A stretch of 64,000 bases of DNA, taken from NCBI GenBank assembly GCA_011056555.1, contig DSEQ01000028.1:52341-116340 (forward strand), read 5' to 3'. Made by a program: the position numbers and the translations under genes. The stretch comes from Candidatus Zixiibacteriota bacterium. GTDB lineage: Bacteria; Zixibacteria; MSB-5A5; JAABVY01. A model generated the notes under the pieces. That model worked only from the letters and a program-made list of their open reading frames with translations, did no database searches and was not told the origin of the DNA. Positions 57,106-64,000 of this stretch are shown piece by piece; within the stretch, counting starts at the first letter, position 1, and every line of letters starts with the position of its first letter.

Positions 57106-58149
57106 TTAATTCAAATTTAATCGCGGCCGTTCGCCCTTCATTACATGGCCGATTCTGATCGGCTTATTCTCAGAATCACCGAAACTATCTTCGACCTTTC
57201 CGGCTGAATCCTCTGAAACTACACACACCAGTCCTATACCCATATTAAAGGCCCGAAACATTTCTTCAGGCTCAACATTTCCGGCTTCCTGCAGGATTCT
57301 GAATATGGGCGGGATTTCCCATGCTCCAGCATCGATCTCAAAGGTCAGGCCCTCCCTAAAAATCCGCTTCAGATTTCCAACTATTCCGCCGCCTGTAACA
57401 TGAGCGAATCCCTTGACATGGCTTTGCTCTCGAAGTTTCTCGATTACAGGAAGATAGAGCTTATGGGGAACCAGCAGGGCGTCGCCGATTGACATCCCGA
57501 GTTCATCAAAATGCTTGTCCGGTGCCCAGCCCATATGTTCGAACACGATCTTGCGAGCCAGGGTATAACCGTTGGTATGCAGACCATTGGATTTAAATCC
57601 GAGTACAATATCGCCCGGTTCGATCTTCGAGCCATCGATAATTTTATTTCGGTCAACCACTCCCACTATAAATCCGGCCAGATCAAATTCACCCGGGTTA
57701 TAGAGGTCTGGCATTTCGGCTGTCTCGCCGGCGATCAAGGCCATGTTTGCGTTTTTGCATCCGGCTACCAGGCCCTTGATGATTTCCTCGATAGTGCCCG
57801 GTTCCAGCTTACCAATTCCGATGTAGTCCAGAAAAAATTGCGGATGAGCGCCCATGACGGCGATATCGTTGACACAATGATGGACTATATCTATCCCGAC
57901 AGTGTCGAATTTTTTCATCATGCAGGCGATCTTGATCTTTGTGCCGACGCCGTCAGATGAGGAGACTGTTATGGGGTCATCAAAACCCTCGAATTTGCCG
58001 GAATAGCATCCGCCGAAATGGCCGAATCCGCCCACAACATTTTCATTGAACGTCGATTCTATCAGGGCTTTGATCTTTGACTTGGCGGCATCGGCTTTAT
58101 CGATATCCACTCCTGCGGAGGCGTATGTAAATGACTTCTTGCGGTTCAT
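57106..58149 (-). CDS. purM: Phosphoribosylformylglycinamidine cyclo-ligase (AIR synthetase)
   Basis: 347 aa. Purine synthesis step 5. N-terminal SFTYASAGVDIDKADAAK, SSDGVGTKIKIACMM, VHHCVNDIAVMGAHPQFF and IAGETAEMPDLY are diagnostic, with AHVTGGGIVGNLKR in the second half. The start overlaps the HD gene stop (ATGA). No other pur genes are near. Confidence 0.96.
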   Translation of the reverse strand: MNRKKSFTYASAGVDIDKADAAKSKIKALIESTFNENVVGGFGHFGGCYSGKFEGFDDPITVSSSDGVGTKIKIACMMKKFDTVGIDIVHHCVNDIAVMGAHPQFFLDYIGIGKLEPGTIEEIIKGLVAGCKNANMALIAGETAEMPDLYNPGEFDLAGFIVGVVDRNKIIDGSKIEPGDIVLGFKSNGLHTNGYTLARKIVFEHMGWAPDKHFDELGMSIGDALLVPHKLYLPVIEKLREQSHVKGFAHVTGGGIVGNLKRIFREGLTFEIDAGAWEIPPIFRILQEAGNVEPEEMFRAFNMGIGLVCVVSEDSAGKVEDSFGDSENKPIRIGHVMKGERPRLNLN

Positions 58150-58835
58150 AGGAGCTTATATCCGTTTATTTCAACCTCAAACTTTAAACCGAGATATTCT
58201 GCCGCCCGCCTGCATACCACCATGCGGCTCAGGAAGATTTCAAAATATTCCATCACGGAGGAAACTGTATTATCGATTTTTATCTGCAGCATGGCGCGTT
58301 TTTTCTCTGCATCTACGTTCAAAAATGATGATTTGGCGGCATAGTTGACGCGGTCATGGATATCCTGCTTGATCAGATCAGTGGTTCTGACACGCGAAAA
58401 ATGCACATCGGTCTTATCCGCCAATATTACCGCGGCAGATACGGCGGAAACAGGAGAACCGTCTTTTTCGTCATGGTTTCCAATCGCGGCCATAATTTCG
58501 GCGATTTCATCGGAGGACATGCCCTTCTTCGAGAGGACATCATAAGCAAGAAGAGCCGCAGTCTGGGCATGATAGTCACGATTAACAACATTCCCCATGT
58601 CGTGCATGTAGGCTGCAATAGCCGCAAGTTCTGCTTTTCTCTCCGGGTAGCCCAGGCGTTTGAGTATGTTATAGGCGATATTGGCGGAGAGGCTGCAATG
58701 CCGGTCGCCATGCTCGGTATAGCCCATAACTCCAAGGTTCTCATCGGCTTTGAAAATCAAAGCCCTGACCATAGGATCGTCCTTGATGTCCTGAAGCGCA
58801 AGTGACGTTGCGACTTTATTTTTCTCCATTTTCAT
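58146..58835 (-). CDS. HD-domain phosphohydrolase
   Basis: 229 aa. An HD domain with His in DRHCSLSANIAYNIL, AYMHDMGN (His-Asp pair), RDYHAQTA and GNHDEKD, then an Asp in ILADKTDVHF. This pattern is of a metal-dependent phosphohydrolase of the GppA-independent HDIG group. The substrate is unknown. It overlaps purM by 4 bases and lies 75 bp after priA. A TTGACC with weak -10 upstream could be a separate promoter. Confidence 0.85.
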   Translation of the reverse strand: MKMEKNKVATSLALQDIKDDPMVRALIFKADENLGVMGYTEHGDRHCSLSANIAYNILKRLGYPERKAELAAIAAYMHDMGNVVNRDYHAQTAALLAYDVLSKKGMSSDEIAEIMAAIGNHDEKDGSPVSAVSAAVILADKTDVHFSRVRTTDLIKQDIHDRVNYAAKSSFLNVDAEKKRAMLQIKIDNTVSSVMEYFEIFLSRMVVCRRAAEYLGLKFEVEINGYKLL

Positions 58836-58910
58836 AGGCCATCAAGCTAATCTTTTCAGTTCTCACGGTCAAGCTTTTATTTTCACTGCAAATCCGCATT
58901 CAGCTCGAAT

Positions 58911-61118
58911 TCAGAGCATATCCATCGGGTCGACATCAACCGAAATTGTCATGCGGGAGAGGATTTTTTTGGTGTAATCCAGATCGAGTATATAGTCTAT
59001 TATTTCCAGCGCCTTGAAAACCGATTTTGTGCGCATCAGGAACTGCCAGCGGAAGTTATTGCGAACCTTGAAAAGCGGGGATTCGGCGGGCCCCAGAAGA
59101 TCGAAAACATTCGAATAGTGCTTCTCATGCTGACGGAATACGGCATCCAGAGCATTTACCGCCGTTTCTCCATTAAGCTTGCTGGCTGATTTAAGATGCA
59201 TTATTATCAGGTGTTTGTGGGGAGGGAATTGAAGTTCCCGGCGGGATTCGAGTTCGCAGTCCAGAAATTCACTGACACGGTCCTCGGAGATATTTTCTAT
59301 AAACTGTTTGTAGACTTCCGAATGCTGGATAATTACCTCGCCCGGGAATTTCCCCCTTCCAGCCCGGCCCGAGGCCTGCAGGAGCAGCGCAAAGGTCTTT
59401 TCCCGGCTCCTAAAATCAGGAAATTCCAGGTATGAATCGGCTGAGAGTATTCCCATCAATGCGACATGCGGAAAATCAAACGATTTGGCAATCATCTGCG
59501 TGCCAAGGAGGATTTTGATTTTTCCCTTCCGGAAGTCATTCAGGATTCTGGGCAGGTTACTTCCCTGCTTTACCGAATCGAGGTCAATTCTGGCGTAAGT
59601 GACATTGGGAAAGGCGACAGCAATTTCATCCTCCAGCTTCTGTGTCCCGACGCCATAATATTGAAACGATCTCCCCGAGCATTGCGGGCAGGTATCGGTA
59701 GTCCTTGATTGGTAGTCGCAAAAATGGCACTTGAGCGAATTGGAACTCCGATGATATACCAGGCCGACAGAACAGTTTGGACATTTCAGGCTGTGGCCGC
59801 AGTCGGAACATTTGACCGTGGGAGCAAACCCGCGACGATTCAACAGCAGCATGACCTGGCCGTCTTTCTTTAAAACATCGTTCATCTTTTGAAGAAGCTC
59901 ATCGGAGATGGAGCTTCCGGCAGGAGAAAAAGCGAATTCCACCGGCTGTATTTTCGGAAGAGTACGGCTATCCCAGCGTGATCCCAGACGCAACAGCTTG
60001 TACTTGCCGCTTTTGACATTATGCCAGCTTTCCACCGAGGGGGTCGCACTTCCCATAACCACAGGGCATGACACTGATTTACCGAGGATGAGGGCCATAT
60101 CGCGGCCATGATACATAGGCGATGATCCGGATTGCTTATATGATCCGTCGTGTTCCTCATCGACAATAATGATTCCGGGATTCCTTAGCGGCACAAATAG
60201 CGCCGAACGAGGCCCCACGACCACTTTATAATTGCCGGACCTGATCTGCTCCCAGATCACCAGCCTTTCCGTGGGTTTAAGGCCGGAATGAATTCGGCAG
60301 ACCGTTTTCCCCAGACGATTTCGGATCTTTTGATACAGCTCCTCCGATGCGGCAATCTCCGGGAGCAGTAGAAGCGCTGTCTTACCCTCCACCAAGCATT
60401 GCCAGATCAACTTCAGATACAGTTCCGATTTGCCCGATCCGGTCACGCCAAACAGGAGATAAGGCTGAAATTTACTGCCGCGAATCGATCGTGATATCTC
60501 TTTGAAGGCCTGCTCCTGCTCGGCATTAAGCATCAGTTCCTGGGCATCAATGGAATCCAGTTTATCTTCTACCCTGGTTGCGCGGCTTCTCTTGGGCGGA
60601 CGATACCCGACCTTGATCAGACCGTCATTTTCCAAATTCTCCAGGATGAGATAGAAATCTTTCAGATCGAAATTTTTCCTTGCGGTCGAGAGCTTGATCT
60701 TCTTTCGAGAGACGATATATTCCAGGAGTTTTCTAGTGCCGGGATCATCGATTTCCAATTCAGCCAGATCATCTTTTCCCACCAGAGCATGAATAGCAAG
60801 GAGATCAGGATTCGTGAGCAAACGCGGCAGAAAAAGCCCGACAGCATCCCGCGGAGAGGCATAATAATATCGGCAGATCCATTTCAGAAGGCTTAGCCTG
60901 ACATTGTCGACCAAGGGCTTTTGATCAATCACCTCGGCAATCTCGCGCAGCCCCTCTTCGTTCCCTTCTGAGACAGAATACACCATACCAAAAGCCTTGC
61001 GTCTTCCAAGCGGCACCAGTACTCGCTGACCTTCCATCAGGCCGAAGAGGGCCTTATCCGCAAATCTGTAACTGAGAGTCTGCGGCGGGCCGTTGAATAT
61101 GACAACTTCTGCAATCAT
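58911..61118 (-). CDS. priA: Primosomal replication restart helicase PriA
   Basis: 735 aa. N-terminal 3'BD and winged-helix region (1-200), Walker A GVTGSGKS (224-231), DEEH box IIIVDEEHDGSYKQ, zinc-binding CSDCGHSLKCPNC and CHFCDYQSRTTDTCPQC, and helicase motifs LGTQMIAKSFDFP and QASGRAGRG. The ATG at 61118 has no recognisable SD and sits just after the T-tract of the preceding terminator. It heads a nine-gene string to 49.1 kb. Confidence 0.96.
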   Translation of the reverse strand: MIAEVVIFNGPPQTLSYRFADKALFGLMEGQRVLVPLGRRKAFGMVYSVSEGNEEGLREIAEVIDQKPLVDNVRLSLLKWICRYYYASPRDAVGLFLPRLLTNPDLLAIHALVGKDDLAELEIDDPGTRKLLEYIVSRKKIKLSTARKNFDLKDFYLILENLENDGLIKVGYRPPKRSRATRVEDKLDSIDAQELMLNAEQEQAFKEISRSIRGSKFQPYLLFGVTGSGKSELYLKLIWQCLVEGKTALLLLPEIAASEELYQKIRNRLGKTVCRIHSGLKPTERLVIWEQIRSGNYKVVVGPRSALFVPLRNPGIIIVDEEHDGSYKQSGSSPMYHGRDMALILGKSVSCPVVMGSATPSVESWHNVKSGKYKLLRLGSRWDSRTLPKIQPVEFAFSPAGSSISDELLQKMNDVLKKDGQVMLLLNRRGFAPTVKCSDCGHSLKCPNCSVGLVYHRSSNSLKCHFCDYQSRTTDTCPQCSGRSFQYYGVGTQKLEDEIAVAFPNVTYARIDLDSVKQGSNLPRILNDFRKGKIKILLGTQMIAKSFDFPHVALMGILSADSYLEFPDFRSREKTFALLLQASGRAGRGKFPGEVIIQHSEVYKQFIENISEDRVSEFLDCELESRRELQFPPHKHLIIMHLKSASKLNGETAVNALDAVFRQHEKHYSNVFDLLGPAESPLFKVRNNFRWQFLMRTKSVFKALEIIDYILDLDYTKKILSRMTISVDVDPMDML

Positions 61119-61121
61119 GTT

Positions 61122-61155
61122 TGAAAAATAAAAGGCAGCCCTGCAGGGGGCTGCC
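61122..61155 (-). terminator. Intrinsic terminator after the secreted TPR gene
   Basis: On the minus strand GGCAGCCC and GGGCTGCC (61155-61148, 61141-61134) form an 8-bp stem with a 6-base loop CCTGCA, followed by TTTTATTTTTC. It lies 21 bp after the TPR gene stop and ends 4 bp before the priA ATG. Confidence 0.85.
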
Positions 61156-61176
61156 TGATTGAGAATTTATACTATT

Positions 61177-62448
61177 TTATTGCCTCTTCTGATATCTGGT
61201 ACAGTGTTCTTGGGCTTCCTGAATCTTCTCCTTATTGTTCTCCTTAAGATAAATAATAAGCAGCTGGCACCAGGCTTCTTCATTTTCTTCATCAAGCTCG
61301 ACGATCTTCGTATATGCATCCTTGGATTTATCCCATTCCTCAAGGAAGAAATAGGCTCGTCCCAGCCAGTCCAGAGCATCCAGATTATCCGGCTGAAGTT
61401 CCACAGCCTTTTCAAAGACCTCGGCCGCCTCTCGATATTTTTCTTTCAATGAATCCTGCACCGCATCTCTCATCGGCGTGTATTTGGCTCTATTAATTTC
61501 AATCGAATCCTGGTATGCACTCAGTTTTGTGGCCAGACCGGCGCCGCTGCGGATGATAAAGGCTCCAAGGTTATAAAGCGCATCCGGCGACTCCGGCGTG
61601 ATCTCGATTGACTTTTTTAAGTAGACAATCGCGCTGTCAATCTGGTCCATGGTATTATAGGCGATGGACATATTATACAGCATATCCGCCCGGCTTTGGG
61701 GAGTGAGCTCGAGTTCCATCATCTTTTTACCAATTGCAATAGCGCTGTCGTACTGGCCAGAATTGAAGTAGATCGAGAACATATTAGATAAAAGTGACAG
61801 ATCCTGATCGTTTATTTCTAATGCTTCCCTGTAAAAATCGAGGGCCTTATCGGTGCTGTCGATACTGTAATAAATCAAACCCAGGTTGATCCAGCCCTGG
61901 GCCGAATCCGGAAGTATCATGGTTGATATTTGAAAAGCCTCGGCGGCGCGCATATAAAGATCCATTGTAGTAGAATCACATTCCGCCTTGAGTATGGAAT
62001 CCTCTATGGGTTCGCAGCTCGCATCCTGATCACGAGCCCGTTTTAATGTGCTCACACCGTTATTGTACTGCTGTATCCATTTAGAAGCGAGTACATCCTG
62101 AATGTTTTTGACATAGTCTTCCTTATCACATTCATTCTGTATATCTTCGTTCTGAGCTGTATCGCAAATATTGATTACATATTCGAATTCGTTGCGCATC
62201 TCTTCGAAGAGATTCTTGTCAGCATAGATCGTTCCCAGAATATAGTGGGCCTCGATCGGCGGCTGATCCGGATAGTTTTCTATGGCAGCCTCGAGCATCT
62301 CCGCCGCCTTCTTGTAATCCTTGGGTGTCAGGCCCAGATAAATCTTGGCCGAACGAAGGTAGCCTTTGTAATCAAGCTTCCTCTGGCCAGTTGCAATAGA
62401 GCCGGTTAGAAGCGTGAGGGCCAATATGAATACTAATATCTTTTTCAA
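61177..62448 (-). CDS. Secreted TPR repeat protein
   Basis: 423 aa. Signal peptide (about 1-21, KKILVFILALTLLTGSIATG) and TPR repeats throughout, e.g. AQGWINLGLIYYSIDSTDKA, ALYNLGAFIIRSGAG and ALDWLGRAYFFLEEWDKSKD. Several cysteines in the first half (CDTAQNEDIQNEC, CEPIEDSILKAEC) could make disulfides in the periplasm. Function unknown. TTG start with SD AGGAGG eight bases upstream. Confidence 0.87.
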   Translation of the reverse strand: MKKILVFILALTLLTGSIATGQRKLDYKGYLRSAKIYLGLTPKDYKKAAEMLEAAIENYPDQPPIEAHYILGTIYADKNLFEEMRNEFEYVINICDTAQNEDIQNECDKEDYVKNIQDVLASKWIQQYNNGVSTLKRARDQDASCEPIEDSILKAECDSTTMDLYMRAAEAFQISTMILPDSAQGWINLGLIYYSIDSTDKALDFYREALEINDQDLSLLSNMFSIYFNSGQYDSAIAIGKKMMELELTPQSRADMLYNMSIAYNTMDQIDSAIVYLKKSIEITPESPDALYNLGAFIIRSGAGLATKLSAYQDSIEINRAKYTPMRDAVQDSLKEKYREAAEVFEKAVELQPDNLDALDWLGRAYFFLEEWDKSKDAYTKIVELDEENEEAWCQLLIIYLKENNKEKIQEAQEHCTRYQKRQ

Positions 62449-62484
62449 ACCAGTTTCCTCCTGTTTTCTATTAGAATTTTGTGC

Positions 62485-62513
62485 AGTTTAACAAACCTCA
62501 TTTAGAATGTCAA
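62485..62513 (-). promoter_or_regulatory. Putative promoter of the secreted TPR gene
   Basis: TTGACA (62513-62508), a 17-bp spacer and TAAACT (62490-62485) lie 36 bp before the TTG start. Both the -35 and the spacing are ideal; the -10 matches four of six positions. Confidence 0.55.
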
Positions 62514-62544
62514 ATACTTTGTGAAATAATTATCATGCATAGTT

Positions 62545-63585
62545 TTACGATTCTATCCTGACTGTATATTTAAGTGTAACTTCCTCATCCGGCTTCACCG
62601 GCACTACAAATTCAACTGTATGTGCATCCTTCTTCTTATACTCGAAATTGCTGTTGAGGATCTTGAATTCCCGACCGCGAATATATTCTCTCACAACTAT
62701 CTCCACTGCCTCATCCTCTTTATGGTTTCTCAGTTTAACCTCGACATCCTCTTCCTGGATATAGCGGGAAATCTTGCGTGAATCCGTGACCGTGCGCTCA
62801 CCCACCAGATCAAAGGCGTTACCCAGGTACAATTCGACCTTCTCATCACGCGGCGTATGATCAATGAGATTTTCGCCCACAAATTCGAGGGCGTTGTCAG
62901 AATCGCGCTTCATAACGCGTACCTTGCCTGCCGGGAGAGGCATACCCATGCCGTTCTCCTCGGAGTTAGTGAATTCCAGACTGACCCGGACATCCTCACC
63001 ACCGCTGTAAACATATTTCTTAGTGACCGGAGTTGTAGCGGGCTCGAATAATGCTATCTGCTTAATTTCCTTGTCCGCAAGGCTTGTTGTTCTGGGAAGT
63101 GTATAGAGATGATACTCGAAAAACGGTTTTTCCTCAAAACCAATTTTGGGCATGGCAACAGCGGCCTCAAAACCTCTACCGAGCCCGTAATCTACCTCTT
63201 TCTTAATAATGCTGACGTCACCGGCAACCAATTTCAGTTTGGCATCTTCATAAGTTGCCCCGGAATTGTTTTCGATTGAGACCCAGGCTGCCAGATTGAG
63301 CATCTTCTCATCATCCGAAACGATACCGATATACTCGGCATGCCAGTTCATGCCCTTAGTCATATACGAGATTTCCGATTCCTGGCTGCCGGAGAGCTCG
63401 GAATCGAACAGCCATACCAGGGTCGGTTTGGTTATCAGCCCCTCCGGCAATCTGGGAAAATCGAATTTGGTGATCTTATTGGTCTGAACCACTTCAAGAG
63501 AATTATCCGGTTTCATCAGGGTAATAGTATTGCCGTCATGGGAGAGCAGTGTCCCGGAGAAAATTTGGCCATCCTCGTGAATCAT
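62545..63585 (-). CDS. DUF4139-domain protein, C-terminal fragment (frameshifted)
   Basis: 346 aa, the main DUF4139 part of a protein whose first 100 residues are encoded in the previous frame (63582-63890). It begins in the middle of the normal fold: GQIFSGTLLSHDG, RLPEGLITKPTLVWLFDSEL, MTKGMNWHAEYIGIVSDDE and MLNLAAWVSIENNSGATYED are the family hallmarks, and it ends VTLKYTVRIES. The ATG overlaps the upstream stop as ATGA. DUF4139 proteins have no settled function; with the N-terminal signal peptide it would be secreted or periplasmic. Confidence 0.85.
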   Translation of the reverse strand: MIHEDGQIFSGTLLSHDGNTITLMKPDNSLEVVQTNKITKFDFPRLPEGLITKPTLVWLFDSELSGSQESEISYMTKGMNWHAEYIGIVSDDEKMLNLAAWVSIENNSGATYEDAKLKLVAGDVSIIKKEVDYGLGRGFEAAVAMPKIGFEEKPFFEYHLYTLPRTTSLADKEIKQIALFEPATTPVTKKYVYSGGEDVRVSLEFTNSEENGMGMPLPAGKVRVMKRDSDNALEFVGENLIDHTPRDEKVELYLGNAFDLVGERTVTDSRKISRYIQEEDVEVKLRNHKEDEAVEIVVREYIRGREFKILNSNFEYKKKDAHTVEFVVPVKPDEEVTLKYTVRIES

Positions 63586-63890
63586 CTCGATTGTCTTATC
63601 AAATATTTATCCAGAATCTTGTTGAATCCAACTAGGTCATAACGATAATTCTGTTCCAACAGGTCAGCCGCGTCCGGGCTCTGCAAGAGCTTGAAGTGCA
63701 CCGAAGTAGGATCAATCTGGCTGGGGACATCAACCAGCGAATATTCAAATCTGCCATTCTGAAAATTGATCGCTCTCTGATCCTTGACCACGGCCAGATT
63801 CTGATTATAGACAGTTACCGCCAGATCCGCATAAACCGAGGAACAGAACAGCAAGACCGCGGCAAACAGAACTATTATCCCTCTTTTCAT
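63582..63890 (-). CDS. DUF4139-family protein, N-terminal fragment (signal peptide)
   Basis: 102 aa. Signal peptide (about 2-21, KRGIIVLFAAVLLFCSSVYA), then LAVTVYNQNLAVVKDQRAIN, PSQIDPTSVHFKLL and LLEQNYRYDLVGFNKILDKY, the usual N-terminus of DUF4139 proteins. A stop follows eight codons after DKY. Re-reading one base at the TATTTGAT sequence (about 63601-63607) would give KYFDKTIEMIHEDG and join the C-terminal fragment, so a single base is missing or translation shifts by -1. SD AAGGAGAATGTT is excellent. Confidence 0.82.
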   Translation of the reverse strand: MKRGIIVLFAAVLLFCSSVYADLAVTVYNQNLAVVKDQRAINFQNGRFEYSLVDVPSQIDPTSVHFKLLQSPDAADLLEQNYRYDLVGFNKILDKYLIRQSR

Positions 63891-64000
63891 AACATTCTCC
63901 TTCCATTTTATTCTTTTCTCTTATACAATGTATCCTGCGATGTATTCCCCTGAATCTTCATATTCAGAGAACTTCCGACTGCTAAGTCCATATATAATAC

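Overview
This 64 kb window is gene-dense chromosomal DNA of an uncultivated-looking Gram-negative bacterium. I see no mobile elements, CRISPR arrays, tRNA or rRNA genes. The organism is most likely from the FCB superphylum, and the style resembles candidate phyla such as Zixibacteria (inference). The grounds are an outer-membrane lipoprotein acyltransferase (lnt), a gingipain-like C25 peptidase and a beta-propeller protein that both end in type IX secretion-like / FlgD-like C-terminal domains, meso-diaminopimelate-type MurE, many TPR proteins and two-component-regulator propellers, and frequent TTG/GTG starts with clear Shine-Dalgarno (SD) sequences.

Layout. 1-2.5 kb: a partial cysK behind a cysteine-free Rrf2 regulator, divergent from a tyrosine phenol-lyase. 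2.5-14.8 kb (+ strand): a TPR protein, an RlmD/TrmA-type methyltransferase, VanZ, aspS, then the conserved phoH-pgpH-ybeY-corC block (RNA maturation and c-di-AMP turnover), a sugar N-acetyltransferase and an unrecognised membrane protein. 14.8-24.5 kb (- strand): macrodomain, ybbR-tsaD, a propeller protein, an M20 amidohydrolase and endonuclease V, then a cytosolic histidine kinase / NtrC-type regulator / lone receiver / GAF cassette. 24.8-26.5 kb (+): a diacylglycerol-type glycosyltransferase and a small unknown protein. 26.5-29.9 kb (-): thiM-thiE-thiL-thiD under a TPP riboswitch with an intrinsic terminator. 30-46.5 kb (-): a complete division and cell wall (dcw) operon, mraZ-rsmH-ftsL-ftsI-murE-murF-mraY-murD-ftsW-murG-murC-ftsQ-ftsA-ftsZ, closed by an intrinsic terminator. 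46.7-49.1 kb (+): the C25 peptidase. 49.1-61.1 kb (-): a tight string priA-HD-purM-lnt-propeller-FemAB-GT4-GT4-GT2. 61.2-63.9 kb (-): a secreted TPR protein and a DUF4139 protein split by a frameshift.

The genes work mainly on the cell envelope: lipid-linked murein precursors, septum formation, lipoprotein maturation, surface glycans and secreted surface proteins, together with housekeeping genes. The most informative non-coding signals are a 10-bp-periodic MraZ-box array over the dcw promoter, a perfect 13-bp hairpin ending one base before the ftsL start codon, the TPP riboswitch, and two genes (murE and the 24.9 kb glycosyltransferase) whose SD spacing points to ATT start codons. I did not find a convincing wholly new multi-gene system. 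The kinase/receiver/GAF cassette with its cysteine-rich sensor and the ATT/hairpin signals in the dcw operon are the best candidates for something undescribed.
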